From: Bacillota bacterium
GTDB taxonomy: Bacteria > Bacillota_I > Bacilli_A > RF39 > UBA660
Length of the DNA: 35,186 nucleotides
Assembly (NCBI GenBank): GCA_015059195.1
Contig: SVAW01000007.1
Location: 1 to 35,186 of the forward strand
Direction of reading: 5' to 3'
The position numbers and the translations under genes were made by a program. The notes below the pieces were generated by a model. The model was not told the origin of the DNA and ran no database searches. It saw nothing but the letters and a program-made list of their open reading frames with translations. Within the stretch, counting starts at the first letter, position 1; each line of letters begins with the position of its first letter. Shown piece after piece: positions 7,688 to 15,775 of the stretch.

Positions 7688-8191
7688 ATGGAAAAGATTT
7701 ATTTAGATTGTGACGGGGTAATTTTAGATACAGAAAGTGGATTGTTTGACCGATATTATGAATTAAAAAAGCTTAATCCTAATTTAAAAAGAGGGCAATA
7801 TCTTGCAGAGTTAGACTGGAATATGTGGATTTCTCAGTGTCAAGTTTTAAAAGATGCGGTAACTATTTTAAATAATTATGACCCTAAAGTGGCAGATATT
7901 TTAACTAAGGTGCATTCATTACAGGAGGCAAAAGCTAAAATAGATTATTTTAGAAGCCAAAGAGTTAAAAATAATATAATTATTGTGCCAAGTAATGTTA
8001 AGAAAAGTTCAGTAGTAGATGCAGGCGGCAATATTTTAGTAGATGATAGTACTAGCAATCTGGTTGATTGGCAGGTAGAAAATGGCATACCATTTTATTT
8101 TGGGGGTGAAGTGACTTCCTTTGCTAAAGTTGATACTTTAGATGATGTTTTAAATCCACAAAAAAGGAAAGTAATGTTGAGGACATTTTAA
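7688..8191 (+). CDS. HAD-superfamily 5'-nucleotidase-like protein
   Basis: Small cytosolic HAD protein of 167 residues. Motif I is YLDCDGVILD (nucleophile Asp7 and general acid Asp9), motif III may be the lysine in the SNVKKSS segment, and motif IV is ILVDDST. Size and motif spacing fit the 5'(3')-deoxyribonucleotidase (NT5C-like) group, which removes phosphate from nucleoside monophosphates, but the substrate is not proven. The ATG at 7688 follows a GGAGGTGGG site; an ATG at 7649 lies before the predicted transcription start and is rejected. It is likely cotranscribed with the gene at 8214. Confidence 0.78.
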   Translation: MEKIYLDCDGVILDTESGLFDRYYELKKLNPNLKRGQYLAELDWNMWISQCQVLKDAVTILNNYDPKVADILTKVHSLQEAKAKIDYFRSQRVKNNIIIVPSNVKKSSVVDAGGNILVDDSTSNLVDWQVENGIPFYFGGEVTSFAKVDTLDDVLNPQKRKVMLRTF

Positions 8192-8213
8192 AATTCGGTA
8201 GAGGAGGTTTTTT

Positions 8214-8723
8214 ATGATAAAAGATGTTAATGGATTAGTATGTTACAGTACAACTGAATGTGAGTCGAAACAAACTCCTAGGCTATCTTACGTGGAACAA
8301 GAATATATTGATGGTTGTGATAAAGATGATGTTTTAGGATACGATTGTGATGGCAGCCCAATAGAGGAATTTAGGATGCTACGTTTTCCGTTTTCATCTG
8401 ATATTGATGATTGGAGTAAAGAACCGAATGTAGATCCAAGATTTTATTGTTTGGTGAGGAGCTTAAGTGGCGAGGTTTATGCAATCAGTGTTTATGATGA
8501 TTGGTGTAGAGATTGTATCAGGAAATATGAAAGACTAGGAATGAATGATCCGGTTTCAACATTATTAAAAACAGTTCAAGATATGACATTTTATGAAGTT
8601 GCCTTTGATGGAATTACAAAAAGAGAATGGTACTATGATAGAAATAGAGATGAGTTGAGAAACGAATTAGAACGCCTATTAAAAGGGCAGAAAGGTTTTT
8701 CAAAAACAATTCAAAAAAAATAG
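8214..8723 (+). CDS. Hypothetical acidic cytosolic protein
   Basis: Unrecognised 169-residue protein without signal peptide or membrane span. It is acidic, with many Asp/Glu and six cysteines, including DDWCRDCIRKYE, which contains a C-x-x-C pair that could bind metal or form a disulfide. The C-terminus turns basic (KGQKGFSKTIQKK). A GAGGAGG site precedes the ATG and it follows the HAD gene by 22 nt, so the two are probably expressed together. No function can be assigned. Confidence 0.7.
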   Translation: MIKDVNGLVCYSTTECESKQTPRLSYVEQEYIDGCDKDDVLGYDCDGSPIEEFRMLRFPFSSDIDDWSKEPNVDPRFYCLVRSLSGEVYAISVYDDWCRDCIRKYERLGMNDPVSTLLKTVQDMTFYEVAFDGITKREWYYDRNRDELRNELERLLKGQKGFSKTIQKK

Positions 8724-8775
8724 ACCAACAGGCAATACTTAGTAATAAAAATATAAATATAAAATAAGATAAAGT

Positions 8776-8801
8776 GAAGTTAGTAATTAACTTCTTTTTT
8801 T
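8776..8801 (+). terminator. Intrinsic terminator
   Basis: GAAGTTA pairs with TAACTTC across a 5-nt loop, followed by seven T. It separates the unknown gene from the MgtC gene, whose ribosome binding site begins only a few bases later, so some read-through would be needed unless a weak promoter lies before it. Confidence 0.7.
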
Positions 8802-8813
8802 ATTGGAGGCTAT

Positions 8814-9509
8814 ATGAGTTATAATGATTTTTTTGCGCGAATACTGTTAAGTTTTGTCTTCAGCTTGTTAATTGGATTAGAAAGACAGGTTAGGGGTAGC
8901 GCGATAGGGCTTAGGACAAATGTGTTAGTTTCGCTTGGTTCCTTTTTATTTGTTTCTTTTTCATTTTTGAGTTTAAACTGTGATGTGAGTAGAATTGCTG
9001 CTCAAGTTGTGTCGGGTATCGGTTTTTTAGGAGCCGGAGTTATTTTAAAAGATGGAAGAAATATAAAAGGACTTGATACAGCTGCCACAATGTGGTGTGA
9101 TGCTTCTATTGGAGTTTTATGCGCTGGTGGTTTTTTAATTGAGGCATTAATTGGGGTATGTTTAATTTTATTTTCCAACATAGTATTGAGGTTTTTTACT
9201 CATAGATTTTCCCATAAACATATGAAAGAGTGTTATTATACCCTGGATATAATTTGTGCTGCTATAAATGAGTGTGAAATTAGATTATTATTAACTAAAA
9301 TGATTAATCGAGATGAAATTTTGCTCAAGAATATAGATATCAAGGGAAATGGCGAATTTAAAAATATTATAGTATTTTTAGTTACCAACAGCCGTTATAA
9401 TCATGTTGTGGAACAGCTAATTACTCGTCTCATAGAAAATACCAAAGTATTATCTTTAAACATAAATAGGGCTGAGGAAAGACAAAATATTTTGGATGAT
9501 GATGAATAA
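8814..9509 (+). CDS. MgtC/SapB family membrane protein
   Basis: Membrane protein of 231 residues. The N-terminal half has the MgtC signature: LLSFVFSLLIGLERQ, GLRTNVLVSLGS, RIAAQVVSGIGFLGAG-x-I and GLDTAATMW, with about four spans. The C-terminal half is soluble and may form the ACT-like domain seen in longer family members. MgtC proteins are linked to survival at low magnesium and to inhibition of ATP synthase in pathogens; the role of commensal homologues is uncertain. Confidence 0.88.
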   Translation: MSYNDFFARILLSFVFSLLIGLERQVRGSAIGLRTNVLVSLGSFLFVSFSFLSLNCDVSRIAAQVVSGIGFLGAGVILKDGRNIKGLDTAATMWCDASIGVLCAGGFLIEALIGVCLILFSNIVLRFFTHRFSHKHMKECYYTLDIICAAINECEIRLLLTKMINRDEILLKNIDIKGNGEFKNIIVFLVTNSRYNHVVEQLITRLIENTKVLSLNINRAEERQNILDDDE

Positions 9510-9555
9510 GGTGGAAAAATCTTATTTATTGCTGTATAATTAAATTGGTGATGAT

Positions 9556-10467
9556 ATGAGAAATAAAGTAGTAATTATAGGGTGCGGCAATGTGGGTATG
9601 AGCTATGCTTACGCACTATTAAATCAAAAAACGAGTGTTAATGAGCTAGTACTAATCGATTTAAATATGGAAAGAGTAAAGGGAGAGGTAATGGATTTAA
9701 ATCATTGCTTGGCGTTTGCTCCTTCTAAAATAGATATTAAAGATGGTACTTATGAGGATTGTAAAGATGCAGATATAGTAGTTATTGCGGCCGGGGCAAA
9801 TCAAAATCCAGGTGAAACCAGAATGGATCTAATAAATAAGAATAGTAAAATATTTAAAAGTATTGTTGAAAGTGTGATGAATAATAACTTTAACGGTATA
9901 TTTTTAGTTGCAACTAATCCGTTAGACGTTATGACATATTTAACATGGAAATATTCTGGGTTACCAGCCCACAAAATAATTGGTAGTGGAACTAGTTTGG
10001 ATACTGCAAGACTTCGTTATTTGATTGGTGACAAATTAAAAATAAATCCGAAAAATGTTCATGCTTATGTTATAGGAGAACATGGAGATAGTGAGTTTGT
10101 ACCATGGAGTAATGCTAGTATTGGATTACAAAATATTCATGATTTTTTAGATGAAGGTGAGTTAGAGAAAATTTATGTAGATGTAAGAGATGCTGCTTAT
10201 GATATTATTAATCGCAAAGGGGCTACTTGTTATGGAATAGGTATGTGCCTTGTTAGAATTACTAATGCTATATTAGGAGATGAAAATACAATTTTGACTG
10301 TGTCTTCTTATGAACCTAATAATGGTATTTTTGTGGGTGGGCCAACCATTTTAAATCGACAAGGAACTCGTGAAAGAGTATATGTTAAGTTAAATGAAGA
10401 AGAAACTAGAAAACTTACAAATTCTATAGAGGTAATCAAAGAAGCTATTAGAAATGTTACTGAATAG
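9556..10467 (+). CDS. ldh: L-lactate dehydrogenase
   Basis: NAD-dependent enzyme reducing pyruvate to L-lactate, regenerating NAD+ in fermentation. The 303-residue protein shows the Rossmann GCGNVG (near residues 9-14), acidic NAD-binding DLN, the mobile loop with Gln83 and Arg89 (NQNPGETR), GSGTSLDTARLR and the catalytic His176 in GEHGDSE. Gln83 at the specificity position indicates lactate rather than malate dehydrogenase, where Arg is expected. A GGTGATG site precedes the ATG. The gene at 10502 follows closely. Confidence 0.93.
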   Translation: MRNKVVIIGCGNVGMSYAYALLNQKTSVNELVLIDLNMERVKGEVMDLNHCLAFAPSKIDIKDGTYEDCKDADIVVIAAGANQNPGETRMDLINKNSKIFKSIVESVMNNNFNGIFLVATNPLDVMTYLTWKYSGLPAHKIIGSGTSLDTARLRYLIGDKLKINPKNVHAYVIGEHGDSEFVPWSNASIGLQNIHDFLDEGELEKIYVDVRDAAYDIINRKGATCYGIGMCLVRITNAILGDENTILTVSSYEPNNGIFVGGPTILNRQGTRERVYVKLNEEETRKLTNSIEVIKEAIRNVTE

Positions 10468-10501
10468 GATTGCTAGCTATAAAATTGAAATGGAGTAGTT
10501 T

Positions 10502-11341
10502 ATGGAAAGAGAGAAAAATAATACTGGTTTAATAGTCGCGCTAATAGTATTATCAATATTAGTAGCTGGTTTAGCTGGTTTTATTGTATATGATAAAGTA
10601 ATAAAGGATATAAATAAGTCAAGCGATTCAGCTGAGGAAAATGACAGCACTAATAAACCCACAGTATATAGAGATTATGATTTAGAAAAAGCAAAAGAAT
10701 TAGTAGATAAATATTATACTGATGGCAGTTGGATTTTTGATGATGAACACAAACTAGAGATGGCATTCAATCAAATGGAGAATATTTCATTAAAAAGGGT
10801 GAGTTGCAAGTCACTTTATGGTGAGGACTTTTACTGGCATGATGATACCGTGTTGGCGTGCGATAATTATTCAAAAGTATTTGAATATTCGGAGTTGAAT
10901 AACGAATATAAGAAACTATTTGGATCTTTAAGTAACGCTCCTAAAACTTGGTTTAATATTGACAATAATGAGCTATTTAATGATTTTGAAGTAACAGCAT
11001 TAAATTATATTGAAAAGACAAATCAATTTGCCACATTAGTTTGTAGAGGAACATGTGGTGGCCCATTTGGTGATGGAGTATCTTTATATGATGTTTTAAG
11101 TGCACAAACTGATGATGAAGATAATTTGTATGTTATAATTGGTTATGTTACTTTTAACTGGGATTGGAATGACGATGAAGAAGTAGAATTGCAATCTAAT
11201 TATGATAAATCTATCGCATATAAAGATAAAAACGACATAAGTGGAAATTATGTTAAAGAAAATCAAGATAAGATATATAAAACCACAATAGTTTTTACAA
11301 ATGAAAATGGTAATTATGTTTTTAAAAATAAAAACAAATAA
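10502..11341 (+). CDS. Membrane-anchored hypothetical protein
   Basis: Unrecognised 279-residue protein. Residues 1-8 are charged, residues 9-35 form one membrane span (LIVALIVLSILVAGLAGFIV), followed by a low-complexity acidic Ser/Glu/Asp linker and an extracellular domain of about 220 residues. That domain has a C-x(5)-C-type pair in VCRGTCGGPFGDG and many aromatic and acidic residues. It may share a transcript with ldh 34 nt upstream and ends before a clear terminator. No enzyme motif is visible. Confidence 0.75.
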   Translation: MEREKNNTGLIVALIVLSILVAGLAGFIVYDKVIKDINKSSDSAEENDSTNKPTVYRDYDLEKAKELVDKYYTDGSWIFDDEHKLEMAFNQMENISLKRVSCKSLYGEDFYWHDDTVLACDNYSKVFEYSELNNEYKKLFGSLSNAPKTWFNIDNNELFNDFEVTALNYIEKTNQFATLVCRGTCGGPFGDGVSLYDVLSAQTDDEDNLYVIIGYVTFNWDWNDDEEVELQSNYDKSIAYKDKNDISGNYVKENQDKIYKTTIVFTNENGNYVFKNKNK

Positions 11342-11345
11342 ATCA

Positions 11346-11378
11346 AAGGCATTCATTTACTAGAATGCTTTTTTTTGA
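11346..11378 (+). terminator. Intrinsic terminator
   Basis: AAGGCATTC pairs with GAATGCTT across an 8-nt loop, followed by a run of eight T. Confidence 0.85.
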
Positions 11379-11400
11379 TATACTGTTTGTGGTGATTAGT

Positions 11401-12273
11401 ATGTTAAGAATCAGCGATGAATGGGAATCTTATGAATGTATTTCCGCTGGTGATGGTGAAAAGTTAGAAAGATGGGGAGATGTAATTTTTCGTCGCCCTG
11501 AACCACAGGCAATGTGGCCAATTGAAAAACGTGAAGCTTGGAATCAAGTTGATGGTTTTTATCATCGTTCAAATAAAGGTGGAGGTTATTGGGATTTTAA
11601 AAATAAGCTGCCTGAGTACTGGACAATAAAATATAAAAACTTAACTTTTAAGGTTAGTCCTACTAATTTTAAACATACAGGTTTATTTCCTGAGCAAGCA
11701 GCTAATTGGGATTTTTCGATGAATAAGATAAAAAATGCGAATAGACCAATAAAAGTTTTAAATTTGTTTGCTTATACTGGAGCGGCAACTATGGCAGCCT
11801 CAGCTGCTGGAGCTATTGAAGTGGTTCAAGTGGATGCATCTAAAGGCATGACTGAGTGGGCTAAAGAAAATATGAAATTATGTGGATTAGAAAATAATAG
11901 GATTCGTTTTATTGTAGATGATTGTTTAAAGTTTGTGGAAAGAGAAGCTAGACGGGGCAATAAATATGATGTAATTATCATGGATCCACCTAGTTATGGT
12001 AGAGGTCCAAATGGTGAGGTTTGGAAGTTCGAGCAAAATCTAGACATACTAATAAAAGCGTGTATGAAGATATTAAGTGATAATCCATTGTTTTTCTTAA
12101 TTAATGCATATACTACAGGTATTTCGAGTACTGTGTTATTTAATATTTTAAAAACTACAATGGAACCAAATTATGGTGGTAAGGTTGAAGCGGGAGAAAT
12201 AGGCCTTCCGATAACTGAAAATAGTTTAGTCTTACCTTGCGGTATTTATGGAAGATGGGAATCAAATGATTAA
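11401..12273 (+). CDS. Class I SAM-dependent methyltransferase, RlmI/K-like
   Basis: Probable RNA base methyltransferase of 290 residues. The SAM-binding region reads VLNLFAYTGAATMAAS, followed by VVQVDASKGMTEWAKEN and FIVDDCLKF; the catalytic IMDPPSYGRG motif matches the COG1092 group that includes 23S rRNA methyltransferases such as RlmI. It lacks the N-terminal PUA domain of E. coli RlmI. The ATG at 11401 follows GGTGAT; the longer reading from 11365 begins inside the terminator of the previous gene. It overlaps the pseudouridine synthase gene, so both RNA-modifying enzymes are coupled. Confidence 0.82.
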   Translation: MLRISDEWESYECISAGDGEKLERWGDVIFRRPEPQAMWPIEKREAWNQVDGFYHRSNKGGGYWDFKNKLPEYWTIKYKNLTFKVSPTNFKHTGLFPEQAANWDFSMNKIKNANRPIKVLNLFAYTGAATMAASAAGAIEVVQVDASKGMTEWAKENMKLCGLENNRIRFIVDDCLKFVEREARRGNKYDVIIMDPPSYGRGPNGEVWKFEQNLDILIKACMKILSDNPLFFLINAYTTGISSTVLFNILKTTMEPNYGGKVEAGEIGLPITENSLVLPCGIYGRWESND

Positions 12274-12913
12274 CGTTATTTATGAGGACAATCATTTGTT
12301 GGTGGTAGAAAAGCCTGTTAATATTATTGTTCAGGAAGATGACACTAAAGATAAAGATTTATTAACTATTTTAAAGGAGTATTTAAAAGTTAAGTATAAT
12401 AAACCGGGTAATGTATTTTTGGGACTTGTACATAGGTTAGATCGCCCTGTCGGAGGAATTATGGTTTTTGCTAAAACTAGTAAGGCTGCAAGCAGGTTAA
12501 GTGATCAAGTTAGGAATAATAAATTTGAAAAGACATATCATGCGGTAATTTGTGGTAAAGTAAAAACAGAGGATACTTTACAAGATAAACTATTAAAGGA
12601 TATTACCAAAAACATAACAAGAGTTGATAAACGAGGTAAAGACTCTAGTTTAAGTTACAAGTTAATCGGCTATAAAGACGGGATGTCGTTAGTAAAAATA
12701 GAACTGCATACTGGCAGGTCTCACCAAATTAGGGTTCAATTTTCTAGTAGGAATTTACCGTTATGGGGAGATCAAAAATATAACAAAAAAAGTATTGCTG
12801 GGGAGCAAATCGCGTTATTTGCTAGTTCTTTAAGCTTTTTTCATCCTGTTACTTATAAAAAGTTAACATTCAGTTTGGAATTACCAACTACATATCCGTG
12901 GAATATTTTTTAA
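12266..12913 (+). CDS. RluA-family pseudouridine synthase
   Basis: Converts uridine to pseudouridine in rRNA or tRNA. The 215-residue protein carries the family motif HRLDRPVGGIMVFAKT with the catalytic aspartate, and the C-terminal HTGRSHQIRVQ. It lacks an N-terminal S4 domain, so it is a short form; the target base cannot be deduced. The ATG at 12266 lies within the end of the methyltransferase gene with a GGAAGATGGGA site upstream; an in-frame ATG at 12248 is possible. Confidence 0.87.
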   Translation: MINVIYEDNHLLVVEKPVNIIVQEDDTKDKDLLTILKEYLKVKYNKPGNVFLGLVHRLDRPVGGIMVFAKTSKAASRLSDQVRNNKFEKTYHAVICGKVKTEDTLQDKLLKDITKNITRVDKRGKDSSLSYKLIGYKDGMSLVKIELHTGRSHQIRVQFSSRNLPLWGDQKYNKKSIAGEQIALFASSLSFFHPVTYKKLTFSLELPTTYPWNIF

Positions 12914-12934
12914 AACTACATTAGTAGTTTTTTT
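12912..12934 (+). terminator. Intrinsic terminator
   Basis: AAAACTAC pairs with GTAGTTTT across a 4-nt loop, then more T. It begins at the pseudouridine synthase stop codon. Confidence 0.8.
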
Positions 12935-12976
12935 CATTTATTTCTTTGTAGGACATATATTTAATTGGGTGATATT

Positions 12977-13642
12977 ATGTTTAAATATAAAATATTCATG
13001 TTATTTATATTGATAATATCTCTGTGTACTTTTTCATTTGTAAGTGCTAATGAAAAAGATTTTTCATTACTTGGGAAAGTTATATATATAGACCCTGGTC
13101 ATGGTGGTCTAGACCCCGGAGCTATTTATAAAGATATAGAGGAGGCCACTATAAATTTACAAATTAGTAAAAATTTAGTAACAATGTTAGAAGCGGAGGG
13201 AGCTATTGTATATTTGACTAGAAATGATGATTATGATTTATCAGTTAATAATGCGGTGAGTAGAAAACGGAGTGATCTATCCCGCAGGGCTAATATCATT
13301 AATCGGTCAATGTGTGATTTATATTTATCCATTCATTTAAATGCAGATTTATCTAGTACTTGGAGAGGCGCGCAAGTATTTTATGATGATATTAACTCAA
13401 AAAATGAAGAAATAGCGAAACTATTACAAGGGGTATTGCGTGAAGATTTAAAGACTACTAGGAAATATAAAAAAGTAGACGATATGTATTTACATAAAAG
13501 AGTCACTCGACCAGGAGTATTGGTGGAAGTAGGTTTTATTACAAATCATAATGAAAGATATTTGTTGATGCAGGATTACTACCAGAAAAAAATTTCTGCA
13601 TCAATTACGAGGGGAATAATAAAATATTTTGAAAAAATGTGA
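12977..13642 (+). CDS. cwlD: N-acetylmuramoyl-L-alanine amidase, CwlD-like
   Basis: Secreted zinc amidase (Amidase_3) of 221 residues that cuts the muramic acid-peptide bond. A signal peptide covers about residues 1-25 (IFMLFILIISLCTFSFVSA). Zinc/catalytic residues lie in IDPGHGGLDPGA, in EATINLQ, in LSIHLNAD and in VLVEVGFITN. Size, absence of wall-binding repeats and order of motifs match CwlD, the enzyme that with PdaA makes muramic delta-lactam in spore cortex; a vegetative role cannot be excluded. The ATG at 12977 follows GGGTGAT. It is the second intact gene that ends in TGA. Confidence 0.82.
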   Translation: MFKYKIFMLFILIISLCTFSFVSANEKDFSLLGKVIYIDPGHGGLDPGAIYKDIEEATINLQISKNLVTMLEAEGAIVYLTRNDDYDLSVNNAVSRKRSDLSRRANIINRSMCDLYLSIHLNADLSSTWRGAQVFYDDINSKNEEIAKLLQGVLREDLKTTRKYKKVDDMYLHKRVTRPGVLVEVGFITNHNERYLLMQDYYQKKISASITRGIIKYFEKM

Positions 13643-13677
13643 TTTTCCCTAATAAATGAATAAAAAAATCGTATCTG

Positions 13678-13688
13678 GTATGATATAA
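13678..13688 (+). promoter_or_regulatory. Extended -10 promoter before the Abi gene
   Basis: The sequence TATGATATAATG contains TGA-TATAAT, an extended -10, about 20 nt before the ATG at 13705. No good -35 is seen. Confidence 0.4.
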
Positions 13689-13704
13689 TGAAAATGGTGA
13701 TGGT

Positions 13705-14637
13705 ATGGAAGCTAAGATATTTAAGACTTTAGATGAACAAATTGAAATATTAAAATCTAAGGGTCTTGTAGTTAATGATATAGAAGGTGCAAAGGAAATA
13801 TTATTTAAAGAAAACTATTTTTTTGTAAGTGGATATCGTGGATTATTTATGAAAGACTTTCGTGATAGAAAGTTTATTACAGGGACTACTTTTGAAGAAA
13901 TGTATGCGATGTTCTTGTTTGACCGTAACATTAGAAATATTATGTTTAAAAATATTTTAATTGTTGAAAATAATATTAAGTCCATAATTAGCTATCAATT
14001 ATCTAAAAAATATGGTTTTAAAGAAAAAGACTATTTAAATCCTAAGAATTTTACTCAAGATAGTTTAAAGACTCGTCAAGTAAAAGATGTATTAAACAAA
14101 ATGAAAAGACAAGTTAGAGTTAATGTTATGCAGCATTCGGCTACGCTGCATTATGTAAACAATTATGGATATGTACCATTGTGGGTTTTAGTAAAAGTTT
14201 TATCTTTTGGTATTATTTCTGAATTATATTGCATATTAAAACCAGATGATCAATTTAAAATTGCAGATGTTTATAATTTGGATGTACGCACTTTGGAGGT
14301 ATATTTATCAATACTTGCCAACTTTAGAAATTTATGTGCACATGAGGATATATTGTTTGATCATAGAACGCAAAGACGCATTCCAAATGATATTATTCAT
14401 GCGCATTTAAGCATTCCTCAACAAGATGGAGAGTATATTTATGGCAAAAATGACTTATTTGCAGTTGTTATAATAATGCAATATATGTTATCTCATGATG
14501 AATTCCATGATTTTATGCAAGAACTTGATTACGAAATAAAATTATTAGATGCCAAAATAGACGTGGTCCCTCTTTCAACTTTATTAAATAAGTTTGGTTT
14601 CCCAGAAAATTGGAAAAACATAATGGATCATAAATAG
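13705..14637 (+). CDS. Abi_2 (AbiD/AbiF) family HEPN protein
   Basis: Abortive-infection type protein of 310 residues. The N-terminus has the family opening KIFKTLDEQIEILKSKGL, then SGYRGLF and FLFDRNIRNIMFKNILIVEN. The HEPN ribonuclease motif R-x4-H is present as RNLCAH with Arg208 and His213, so an active RNase is expected. Members of this family act in phage defence as toxins, and some are reported to be controlled by a small RNA; the 62-nt space upstream is too short for a long RNA gene. It lies 8 nt before htrA, between wall and stress genes, not in a defence island, which makes a housekeeping role also possible. Confidence 0.85.
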   Translation: MEAKIFKTLDEQIEILKSKGLVVNDIEGAKEILFKENYFFVSGYRGLFMKDFRDRKFITGTTFEEMYAMFLFDRNIRNIMFKNILIVENNIKSIISYQLSKKYGFKEKDYLNPKNFTQDSLKTRQVKDVLNKMKRQVRVNVMQHSATLHYVNNYGYVPLWVLVKVLSFGIISELYCILKPDDQFKIADVYNLDVRTLEVYLSILANFRNLCAHEDILFDHRTQRRIPNDIIHAHLSIPQQDGEYIYGKNDLFAVVIIMQYMLSHDEFHDFMQELDYEIKLLDAKIDVVPLSTLLNKFGFPENWKNIMDHK

Positions 14638-14645
14638 GAGGATTT

Positions 14646-15734
14646 ATGTCACAAAAAATAAAAGAATTATTATTAGTTATTAGTTCGTTATTTCTTGGTA
14701 TTATTGGGACACTTTTAGTGGTTCATTATGTTCCTGTTAAAACAGAAATGATAGAAAAGCCAGTAGCTGAGGTAAATATTACAGAAAGTGATACAATTCA
14801 ATCAGGAGTTAAGAAGATATATAATGCTGTGGTAGTAATAGAATCTTATAAAAGTGGTAAACTGATGGGAAGCGGAACAGGCTTCGTTTATAAAAAAGAT
14901 GATAACAAAGGTTATATTATTACTAATTATCATGTTATTAGTGGCGCTAGTTATGTTAAGGTTGTTAATGCTAATAATGATGTAGTTGAAGCACAGATTT
15001 TGGGTGGAGATGAGTATGAAGATATCGCTGTGCTTTCAATTGATGCTTCTATGGTTTTAGATGTTGCTACAATGGGAAGTTCTGAAGAGGCTGATATTGG
15101 GGATACTTTATTTACTGTCGGAACTCCAGTAGGAAGTGAATATATGGGTACAGTTACTAAGGGTATTTTATCTGGTAAAGATCGTACTGTAACAGTAGAT
15201 TTAGATAATGGTGGCGGTTATGTAATGCAAGTATTGCAAACTGATGCAGCTATTAATCCTGGTAATAGTGGAGGGCCTTTATGTAATATTAATGGTGAAG
15301 TGATTGGCGTTAACTCATTAAAATTAGTGGAAGATACAATTGAAGGAATGGGATTTGCTATTCCAATTGAGTTAGTTATGACTTCTATAGAACGCTTAGA
15401 AAAGGGTAAGCCAATAGTAAGACCAGTATTGGGCATTGAAAGCATTGATGTAAGCAACACCTATGCCCTATATCGTCATAATATTTTACTCGATGATGAA
15501 ATTGAAAGTGGGGTAGTTATTATTAATGTATTAGATAATTCCCCGGCCAAAAGTGCAGGATTAGTTAAAGGTGATATTATTCTTGAAATAGAGGGAAATA
15601 AGACAACAGATAGTGCGCATTTAAAATACATTTTATATAAATATACAGTTGGAGATAGTATTAAGGTAAAATATTACCGTGATGGTAACATAAAAGAGGT
15701 AACAGTTAATTTAACAAAATCCGCTGTTGAATAA
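14646..15734 (+). CDS. htrA: HtrA/DegP-like membrane-anchored serine protease
   Basis: Surface quality-control protease of 362 residues. One N-terminal span (residues 8-28) anchors a trypsin-like domain with triad His96 (ITNYHV), Asp126 (EDIAVLSI) and Ser208 (INPGNSGGP). A single PDZ domain occupies about residues 260-350 (SGVVIINVLDNSPA, AGLVKGDIILEI). It degrades misfolded exported proteins. It follows the Abi gene after AGGAGG and ends at a shared bidirectional terminator. Confidence 0.93.
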   Translation: MSQKIKELLLVISSLFLGIIGTLLVVHYVPVKTEMIEKPVAEVNITESDTIQSGVKKIYNAVVVIESYKSGKLMGSGTGFVYKKDDNKGYIITNYHVISGASYVKVVNANNDVVEAQILGGDEYEDIAVLSIDASMVLDVATMGSSEEADIGDTLFTVGTPVGSEYMGTVTKGILSGKDRTVTVDLDNGGGYVMQVLQTDAAINPGNSGGPLCNINGEVIGVNSLKLVEDTIEGMGFAIPIELVMTSIERLEKGKPIVRPVLGIESIDVSNTYALYRHNILLDDEIESGVVIINVLDNSPAKSAGLVKGDIILEIEGNKTTDSAHLKYILYKYTVGDSIKVKYYRDGNIKEVTVNLTKSAVE

Positions 15735-15773
15735 AAAAACAGCCAAGCGAATGTTATTCGCTTGGTTGTTTTT
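15735..15773. terminator. Bidirectional terminator between htrA and the NlpC/P60 gene
   Basis: AAAAACAGCCAAGCGAAT pairs with ATTCGCTTGGTTGTTTTT (one wobble), with A and T runs on the two sides, serving the convergent genes. Confidence 0.9.
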
Positions 15774-15775
15774 AT

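Noticed and set aside
12954..12961. CATATATT before cwlD as a sigma-E/G -10
   Set aside because: The start site would fall on or inside the ribosome binding site and no matching -35 is present.
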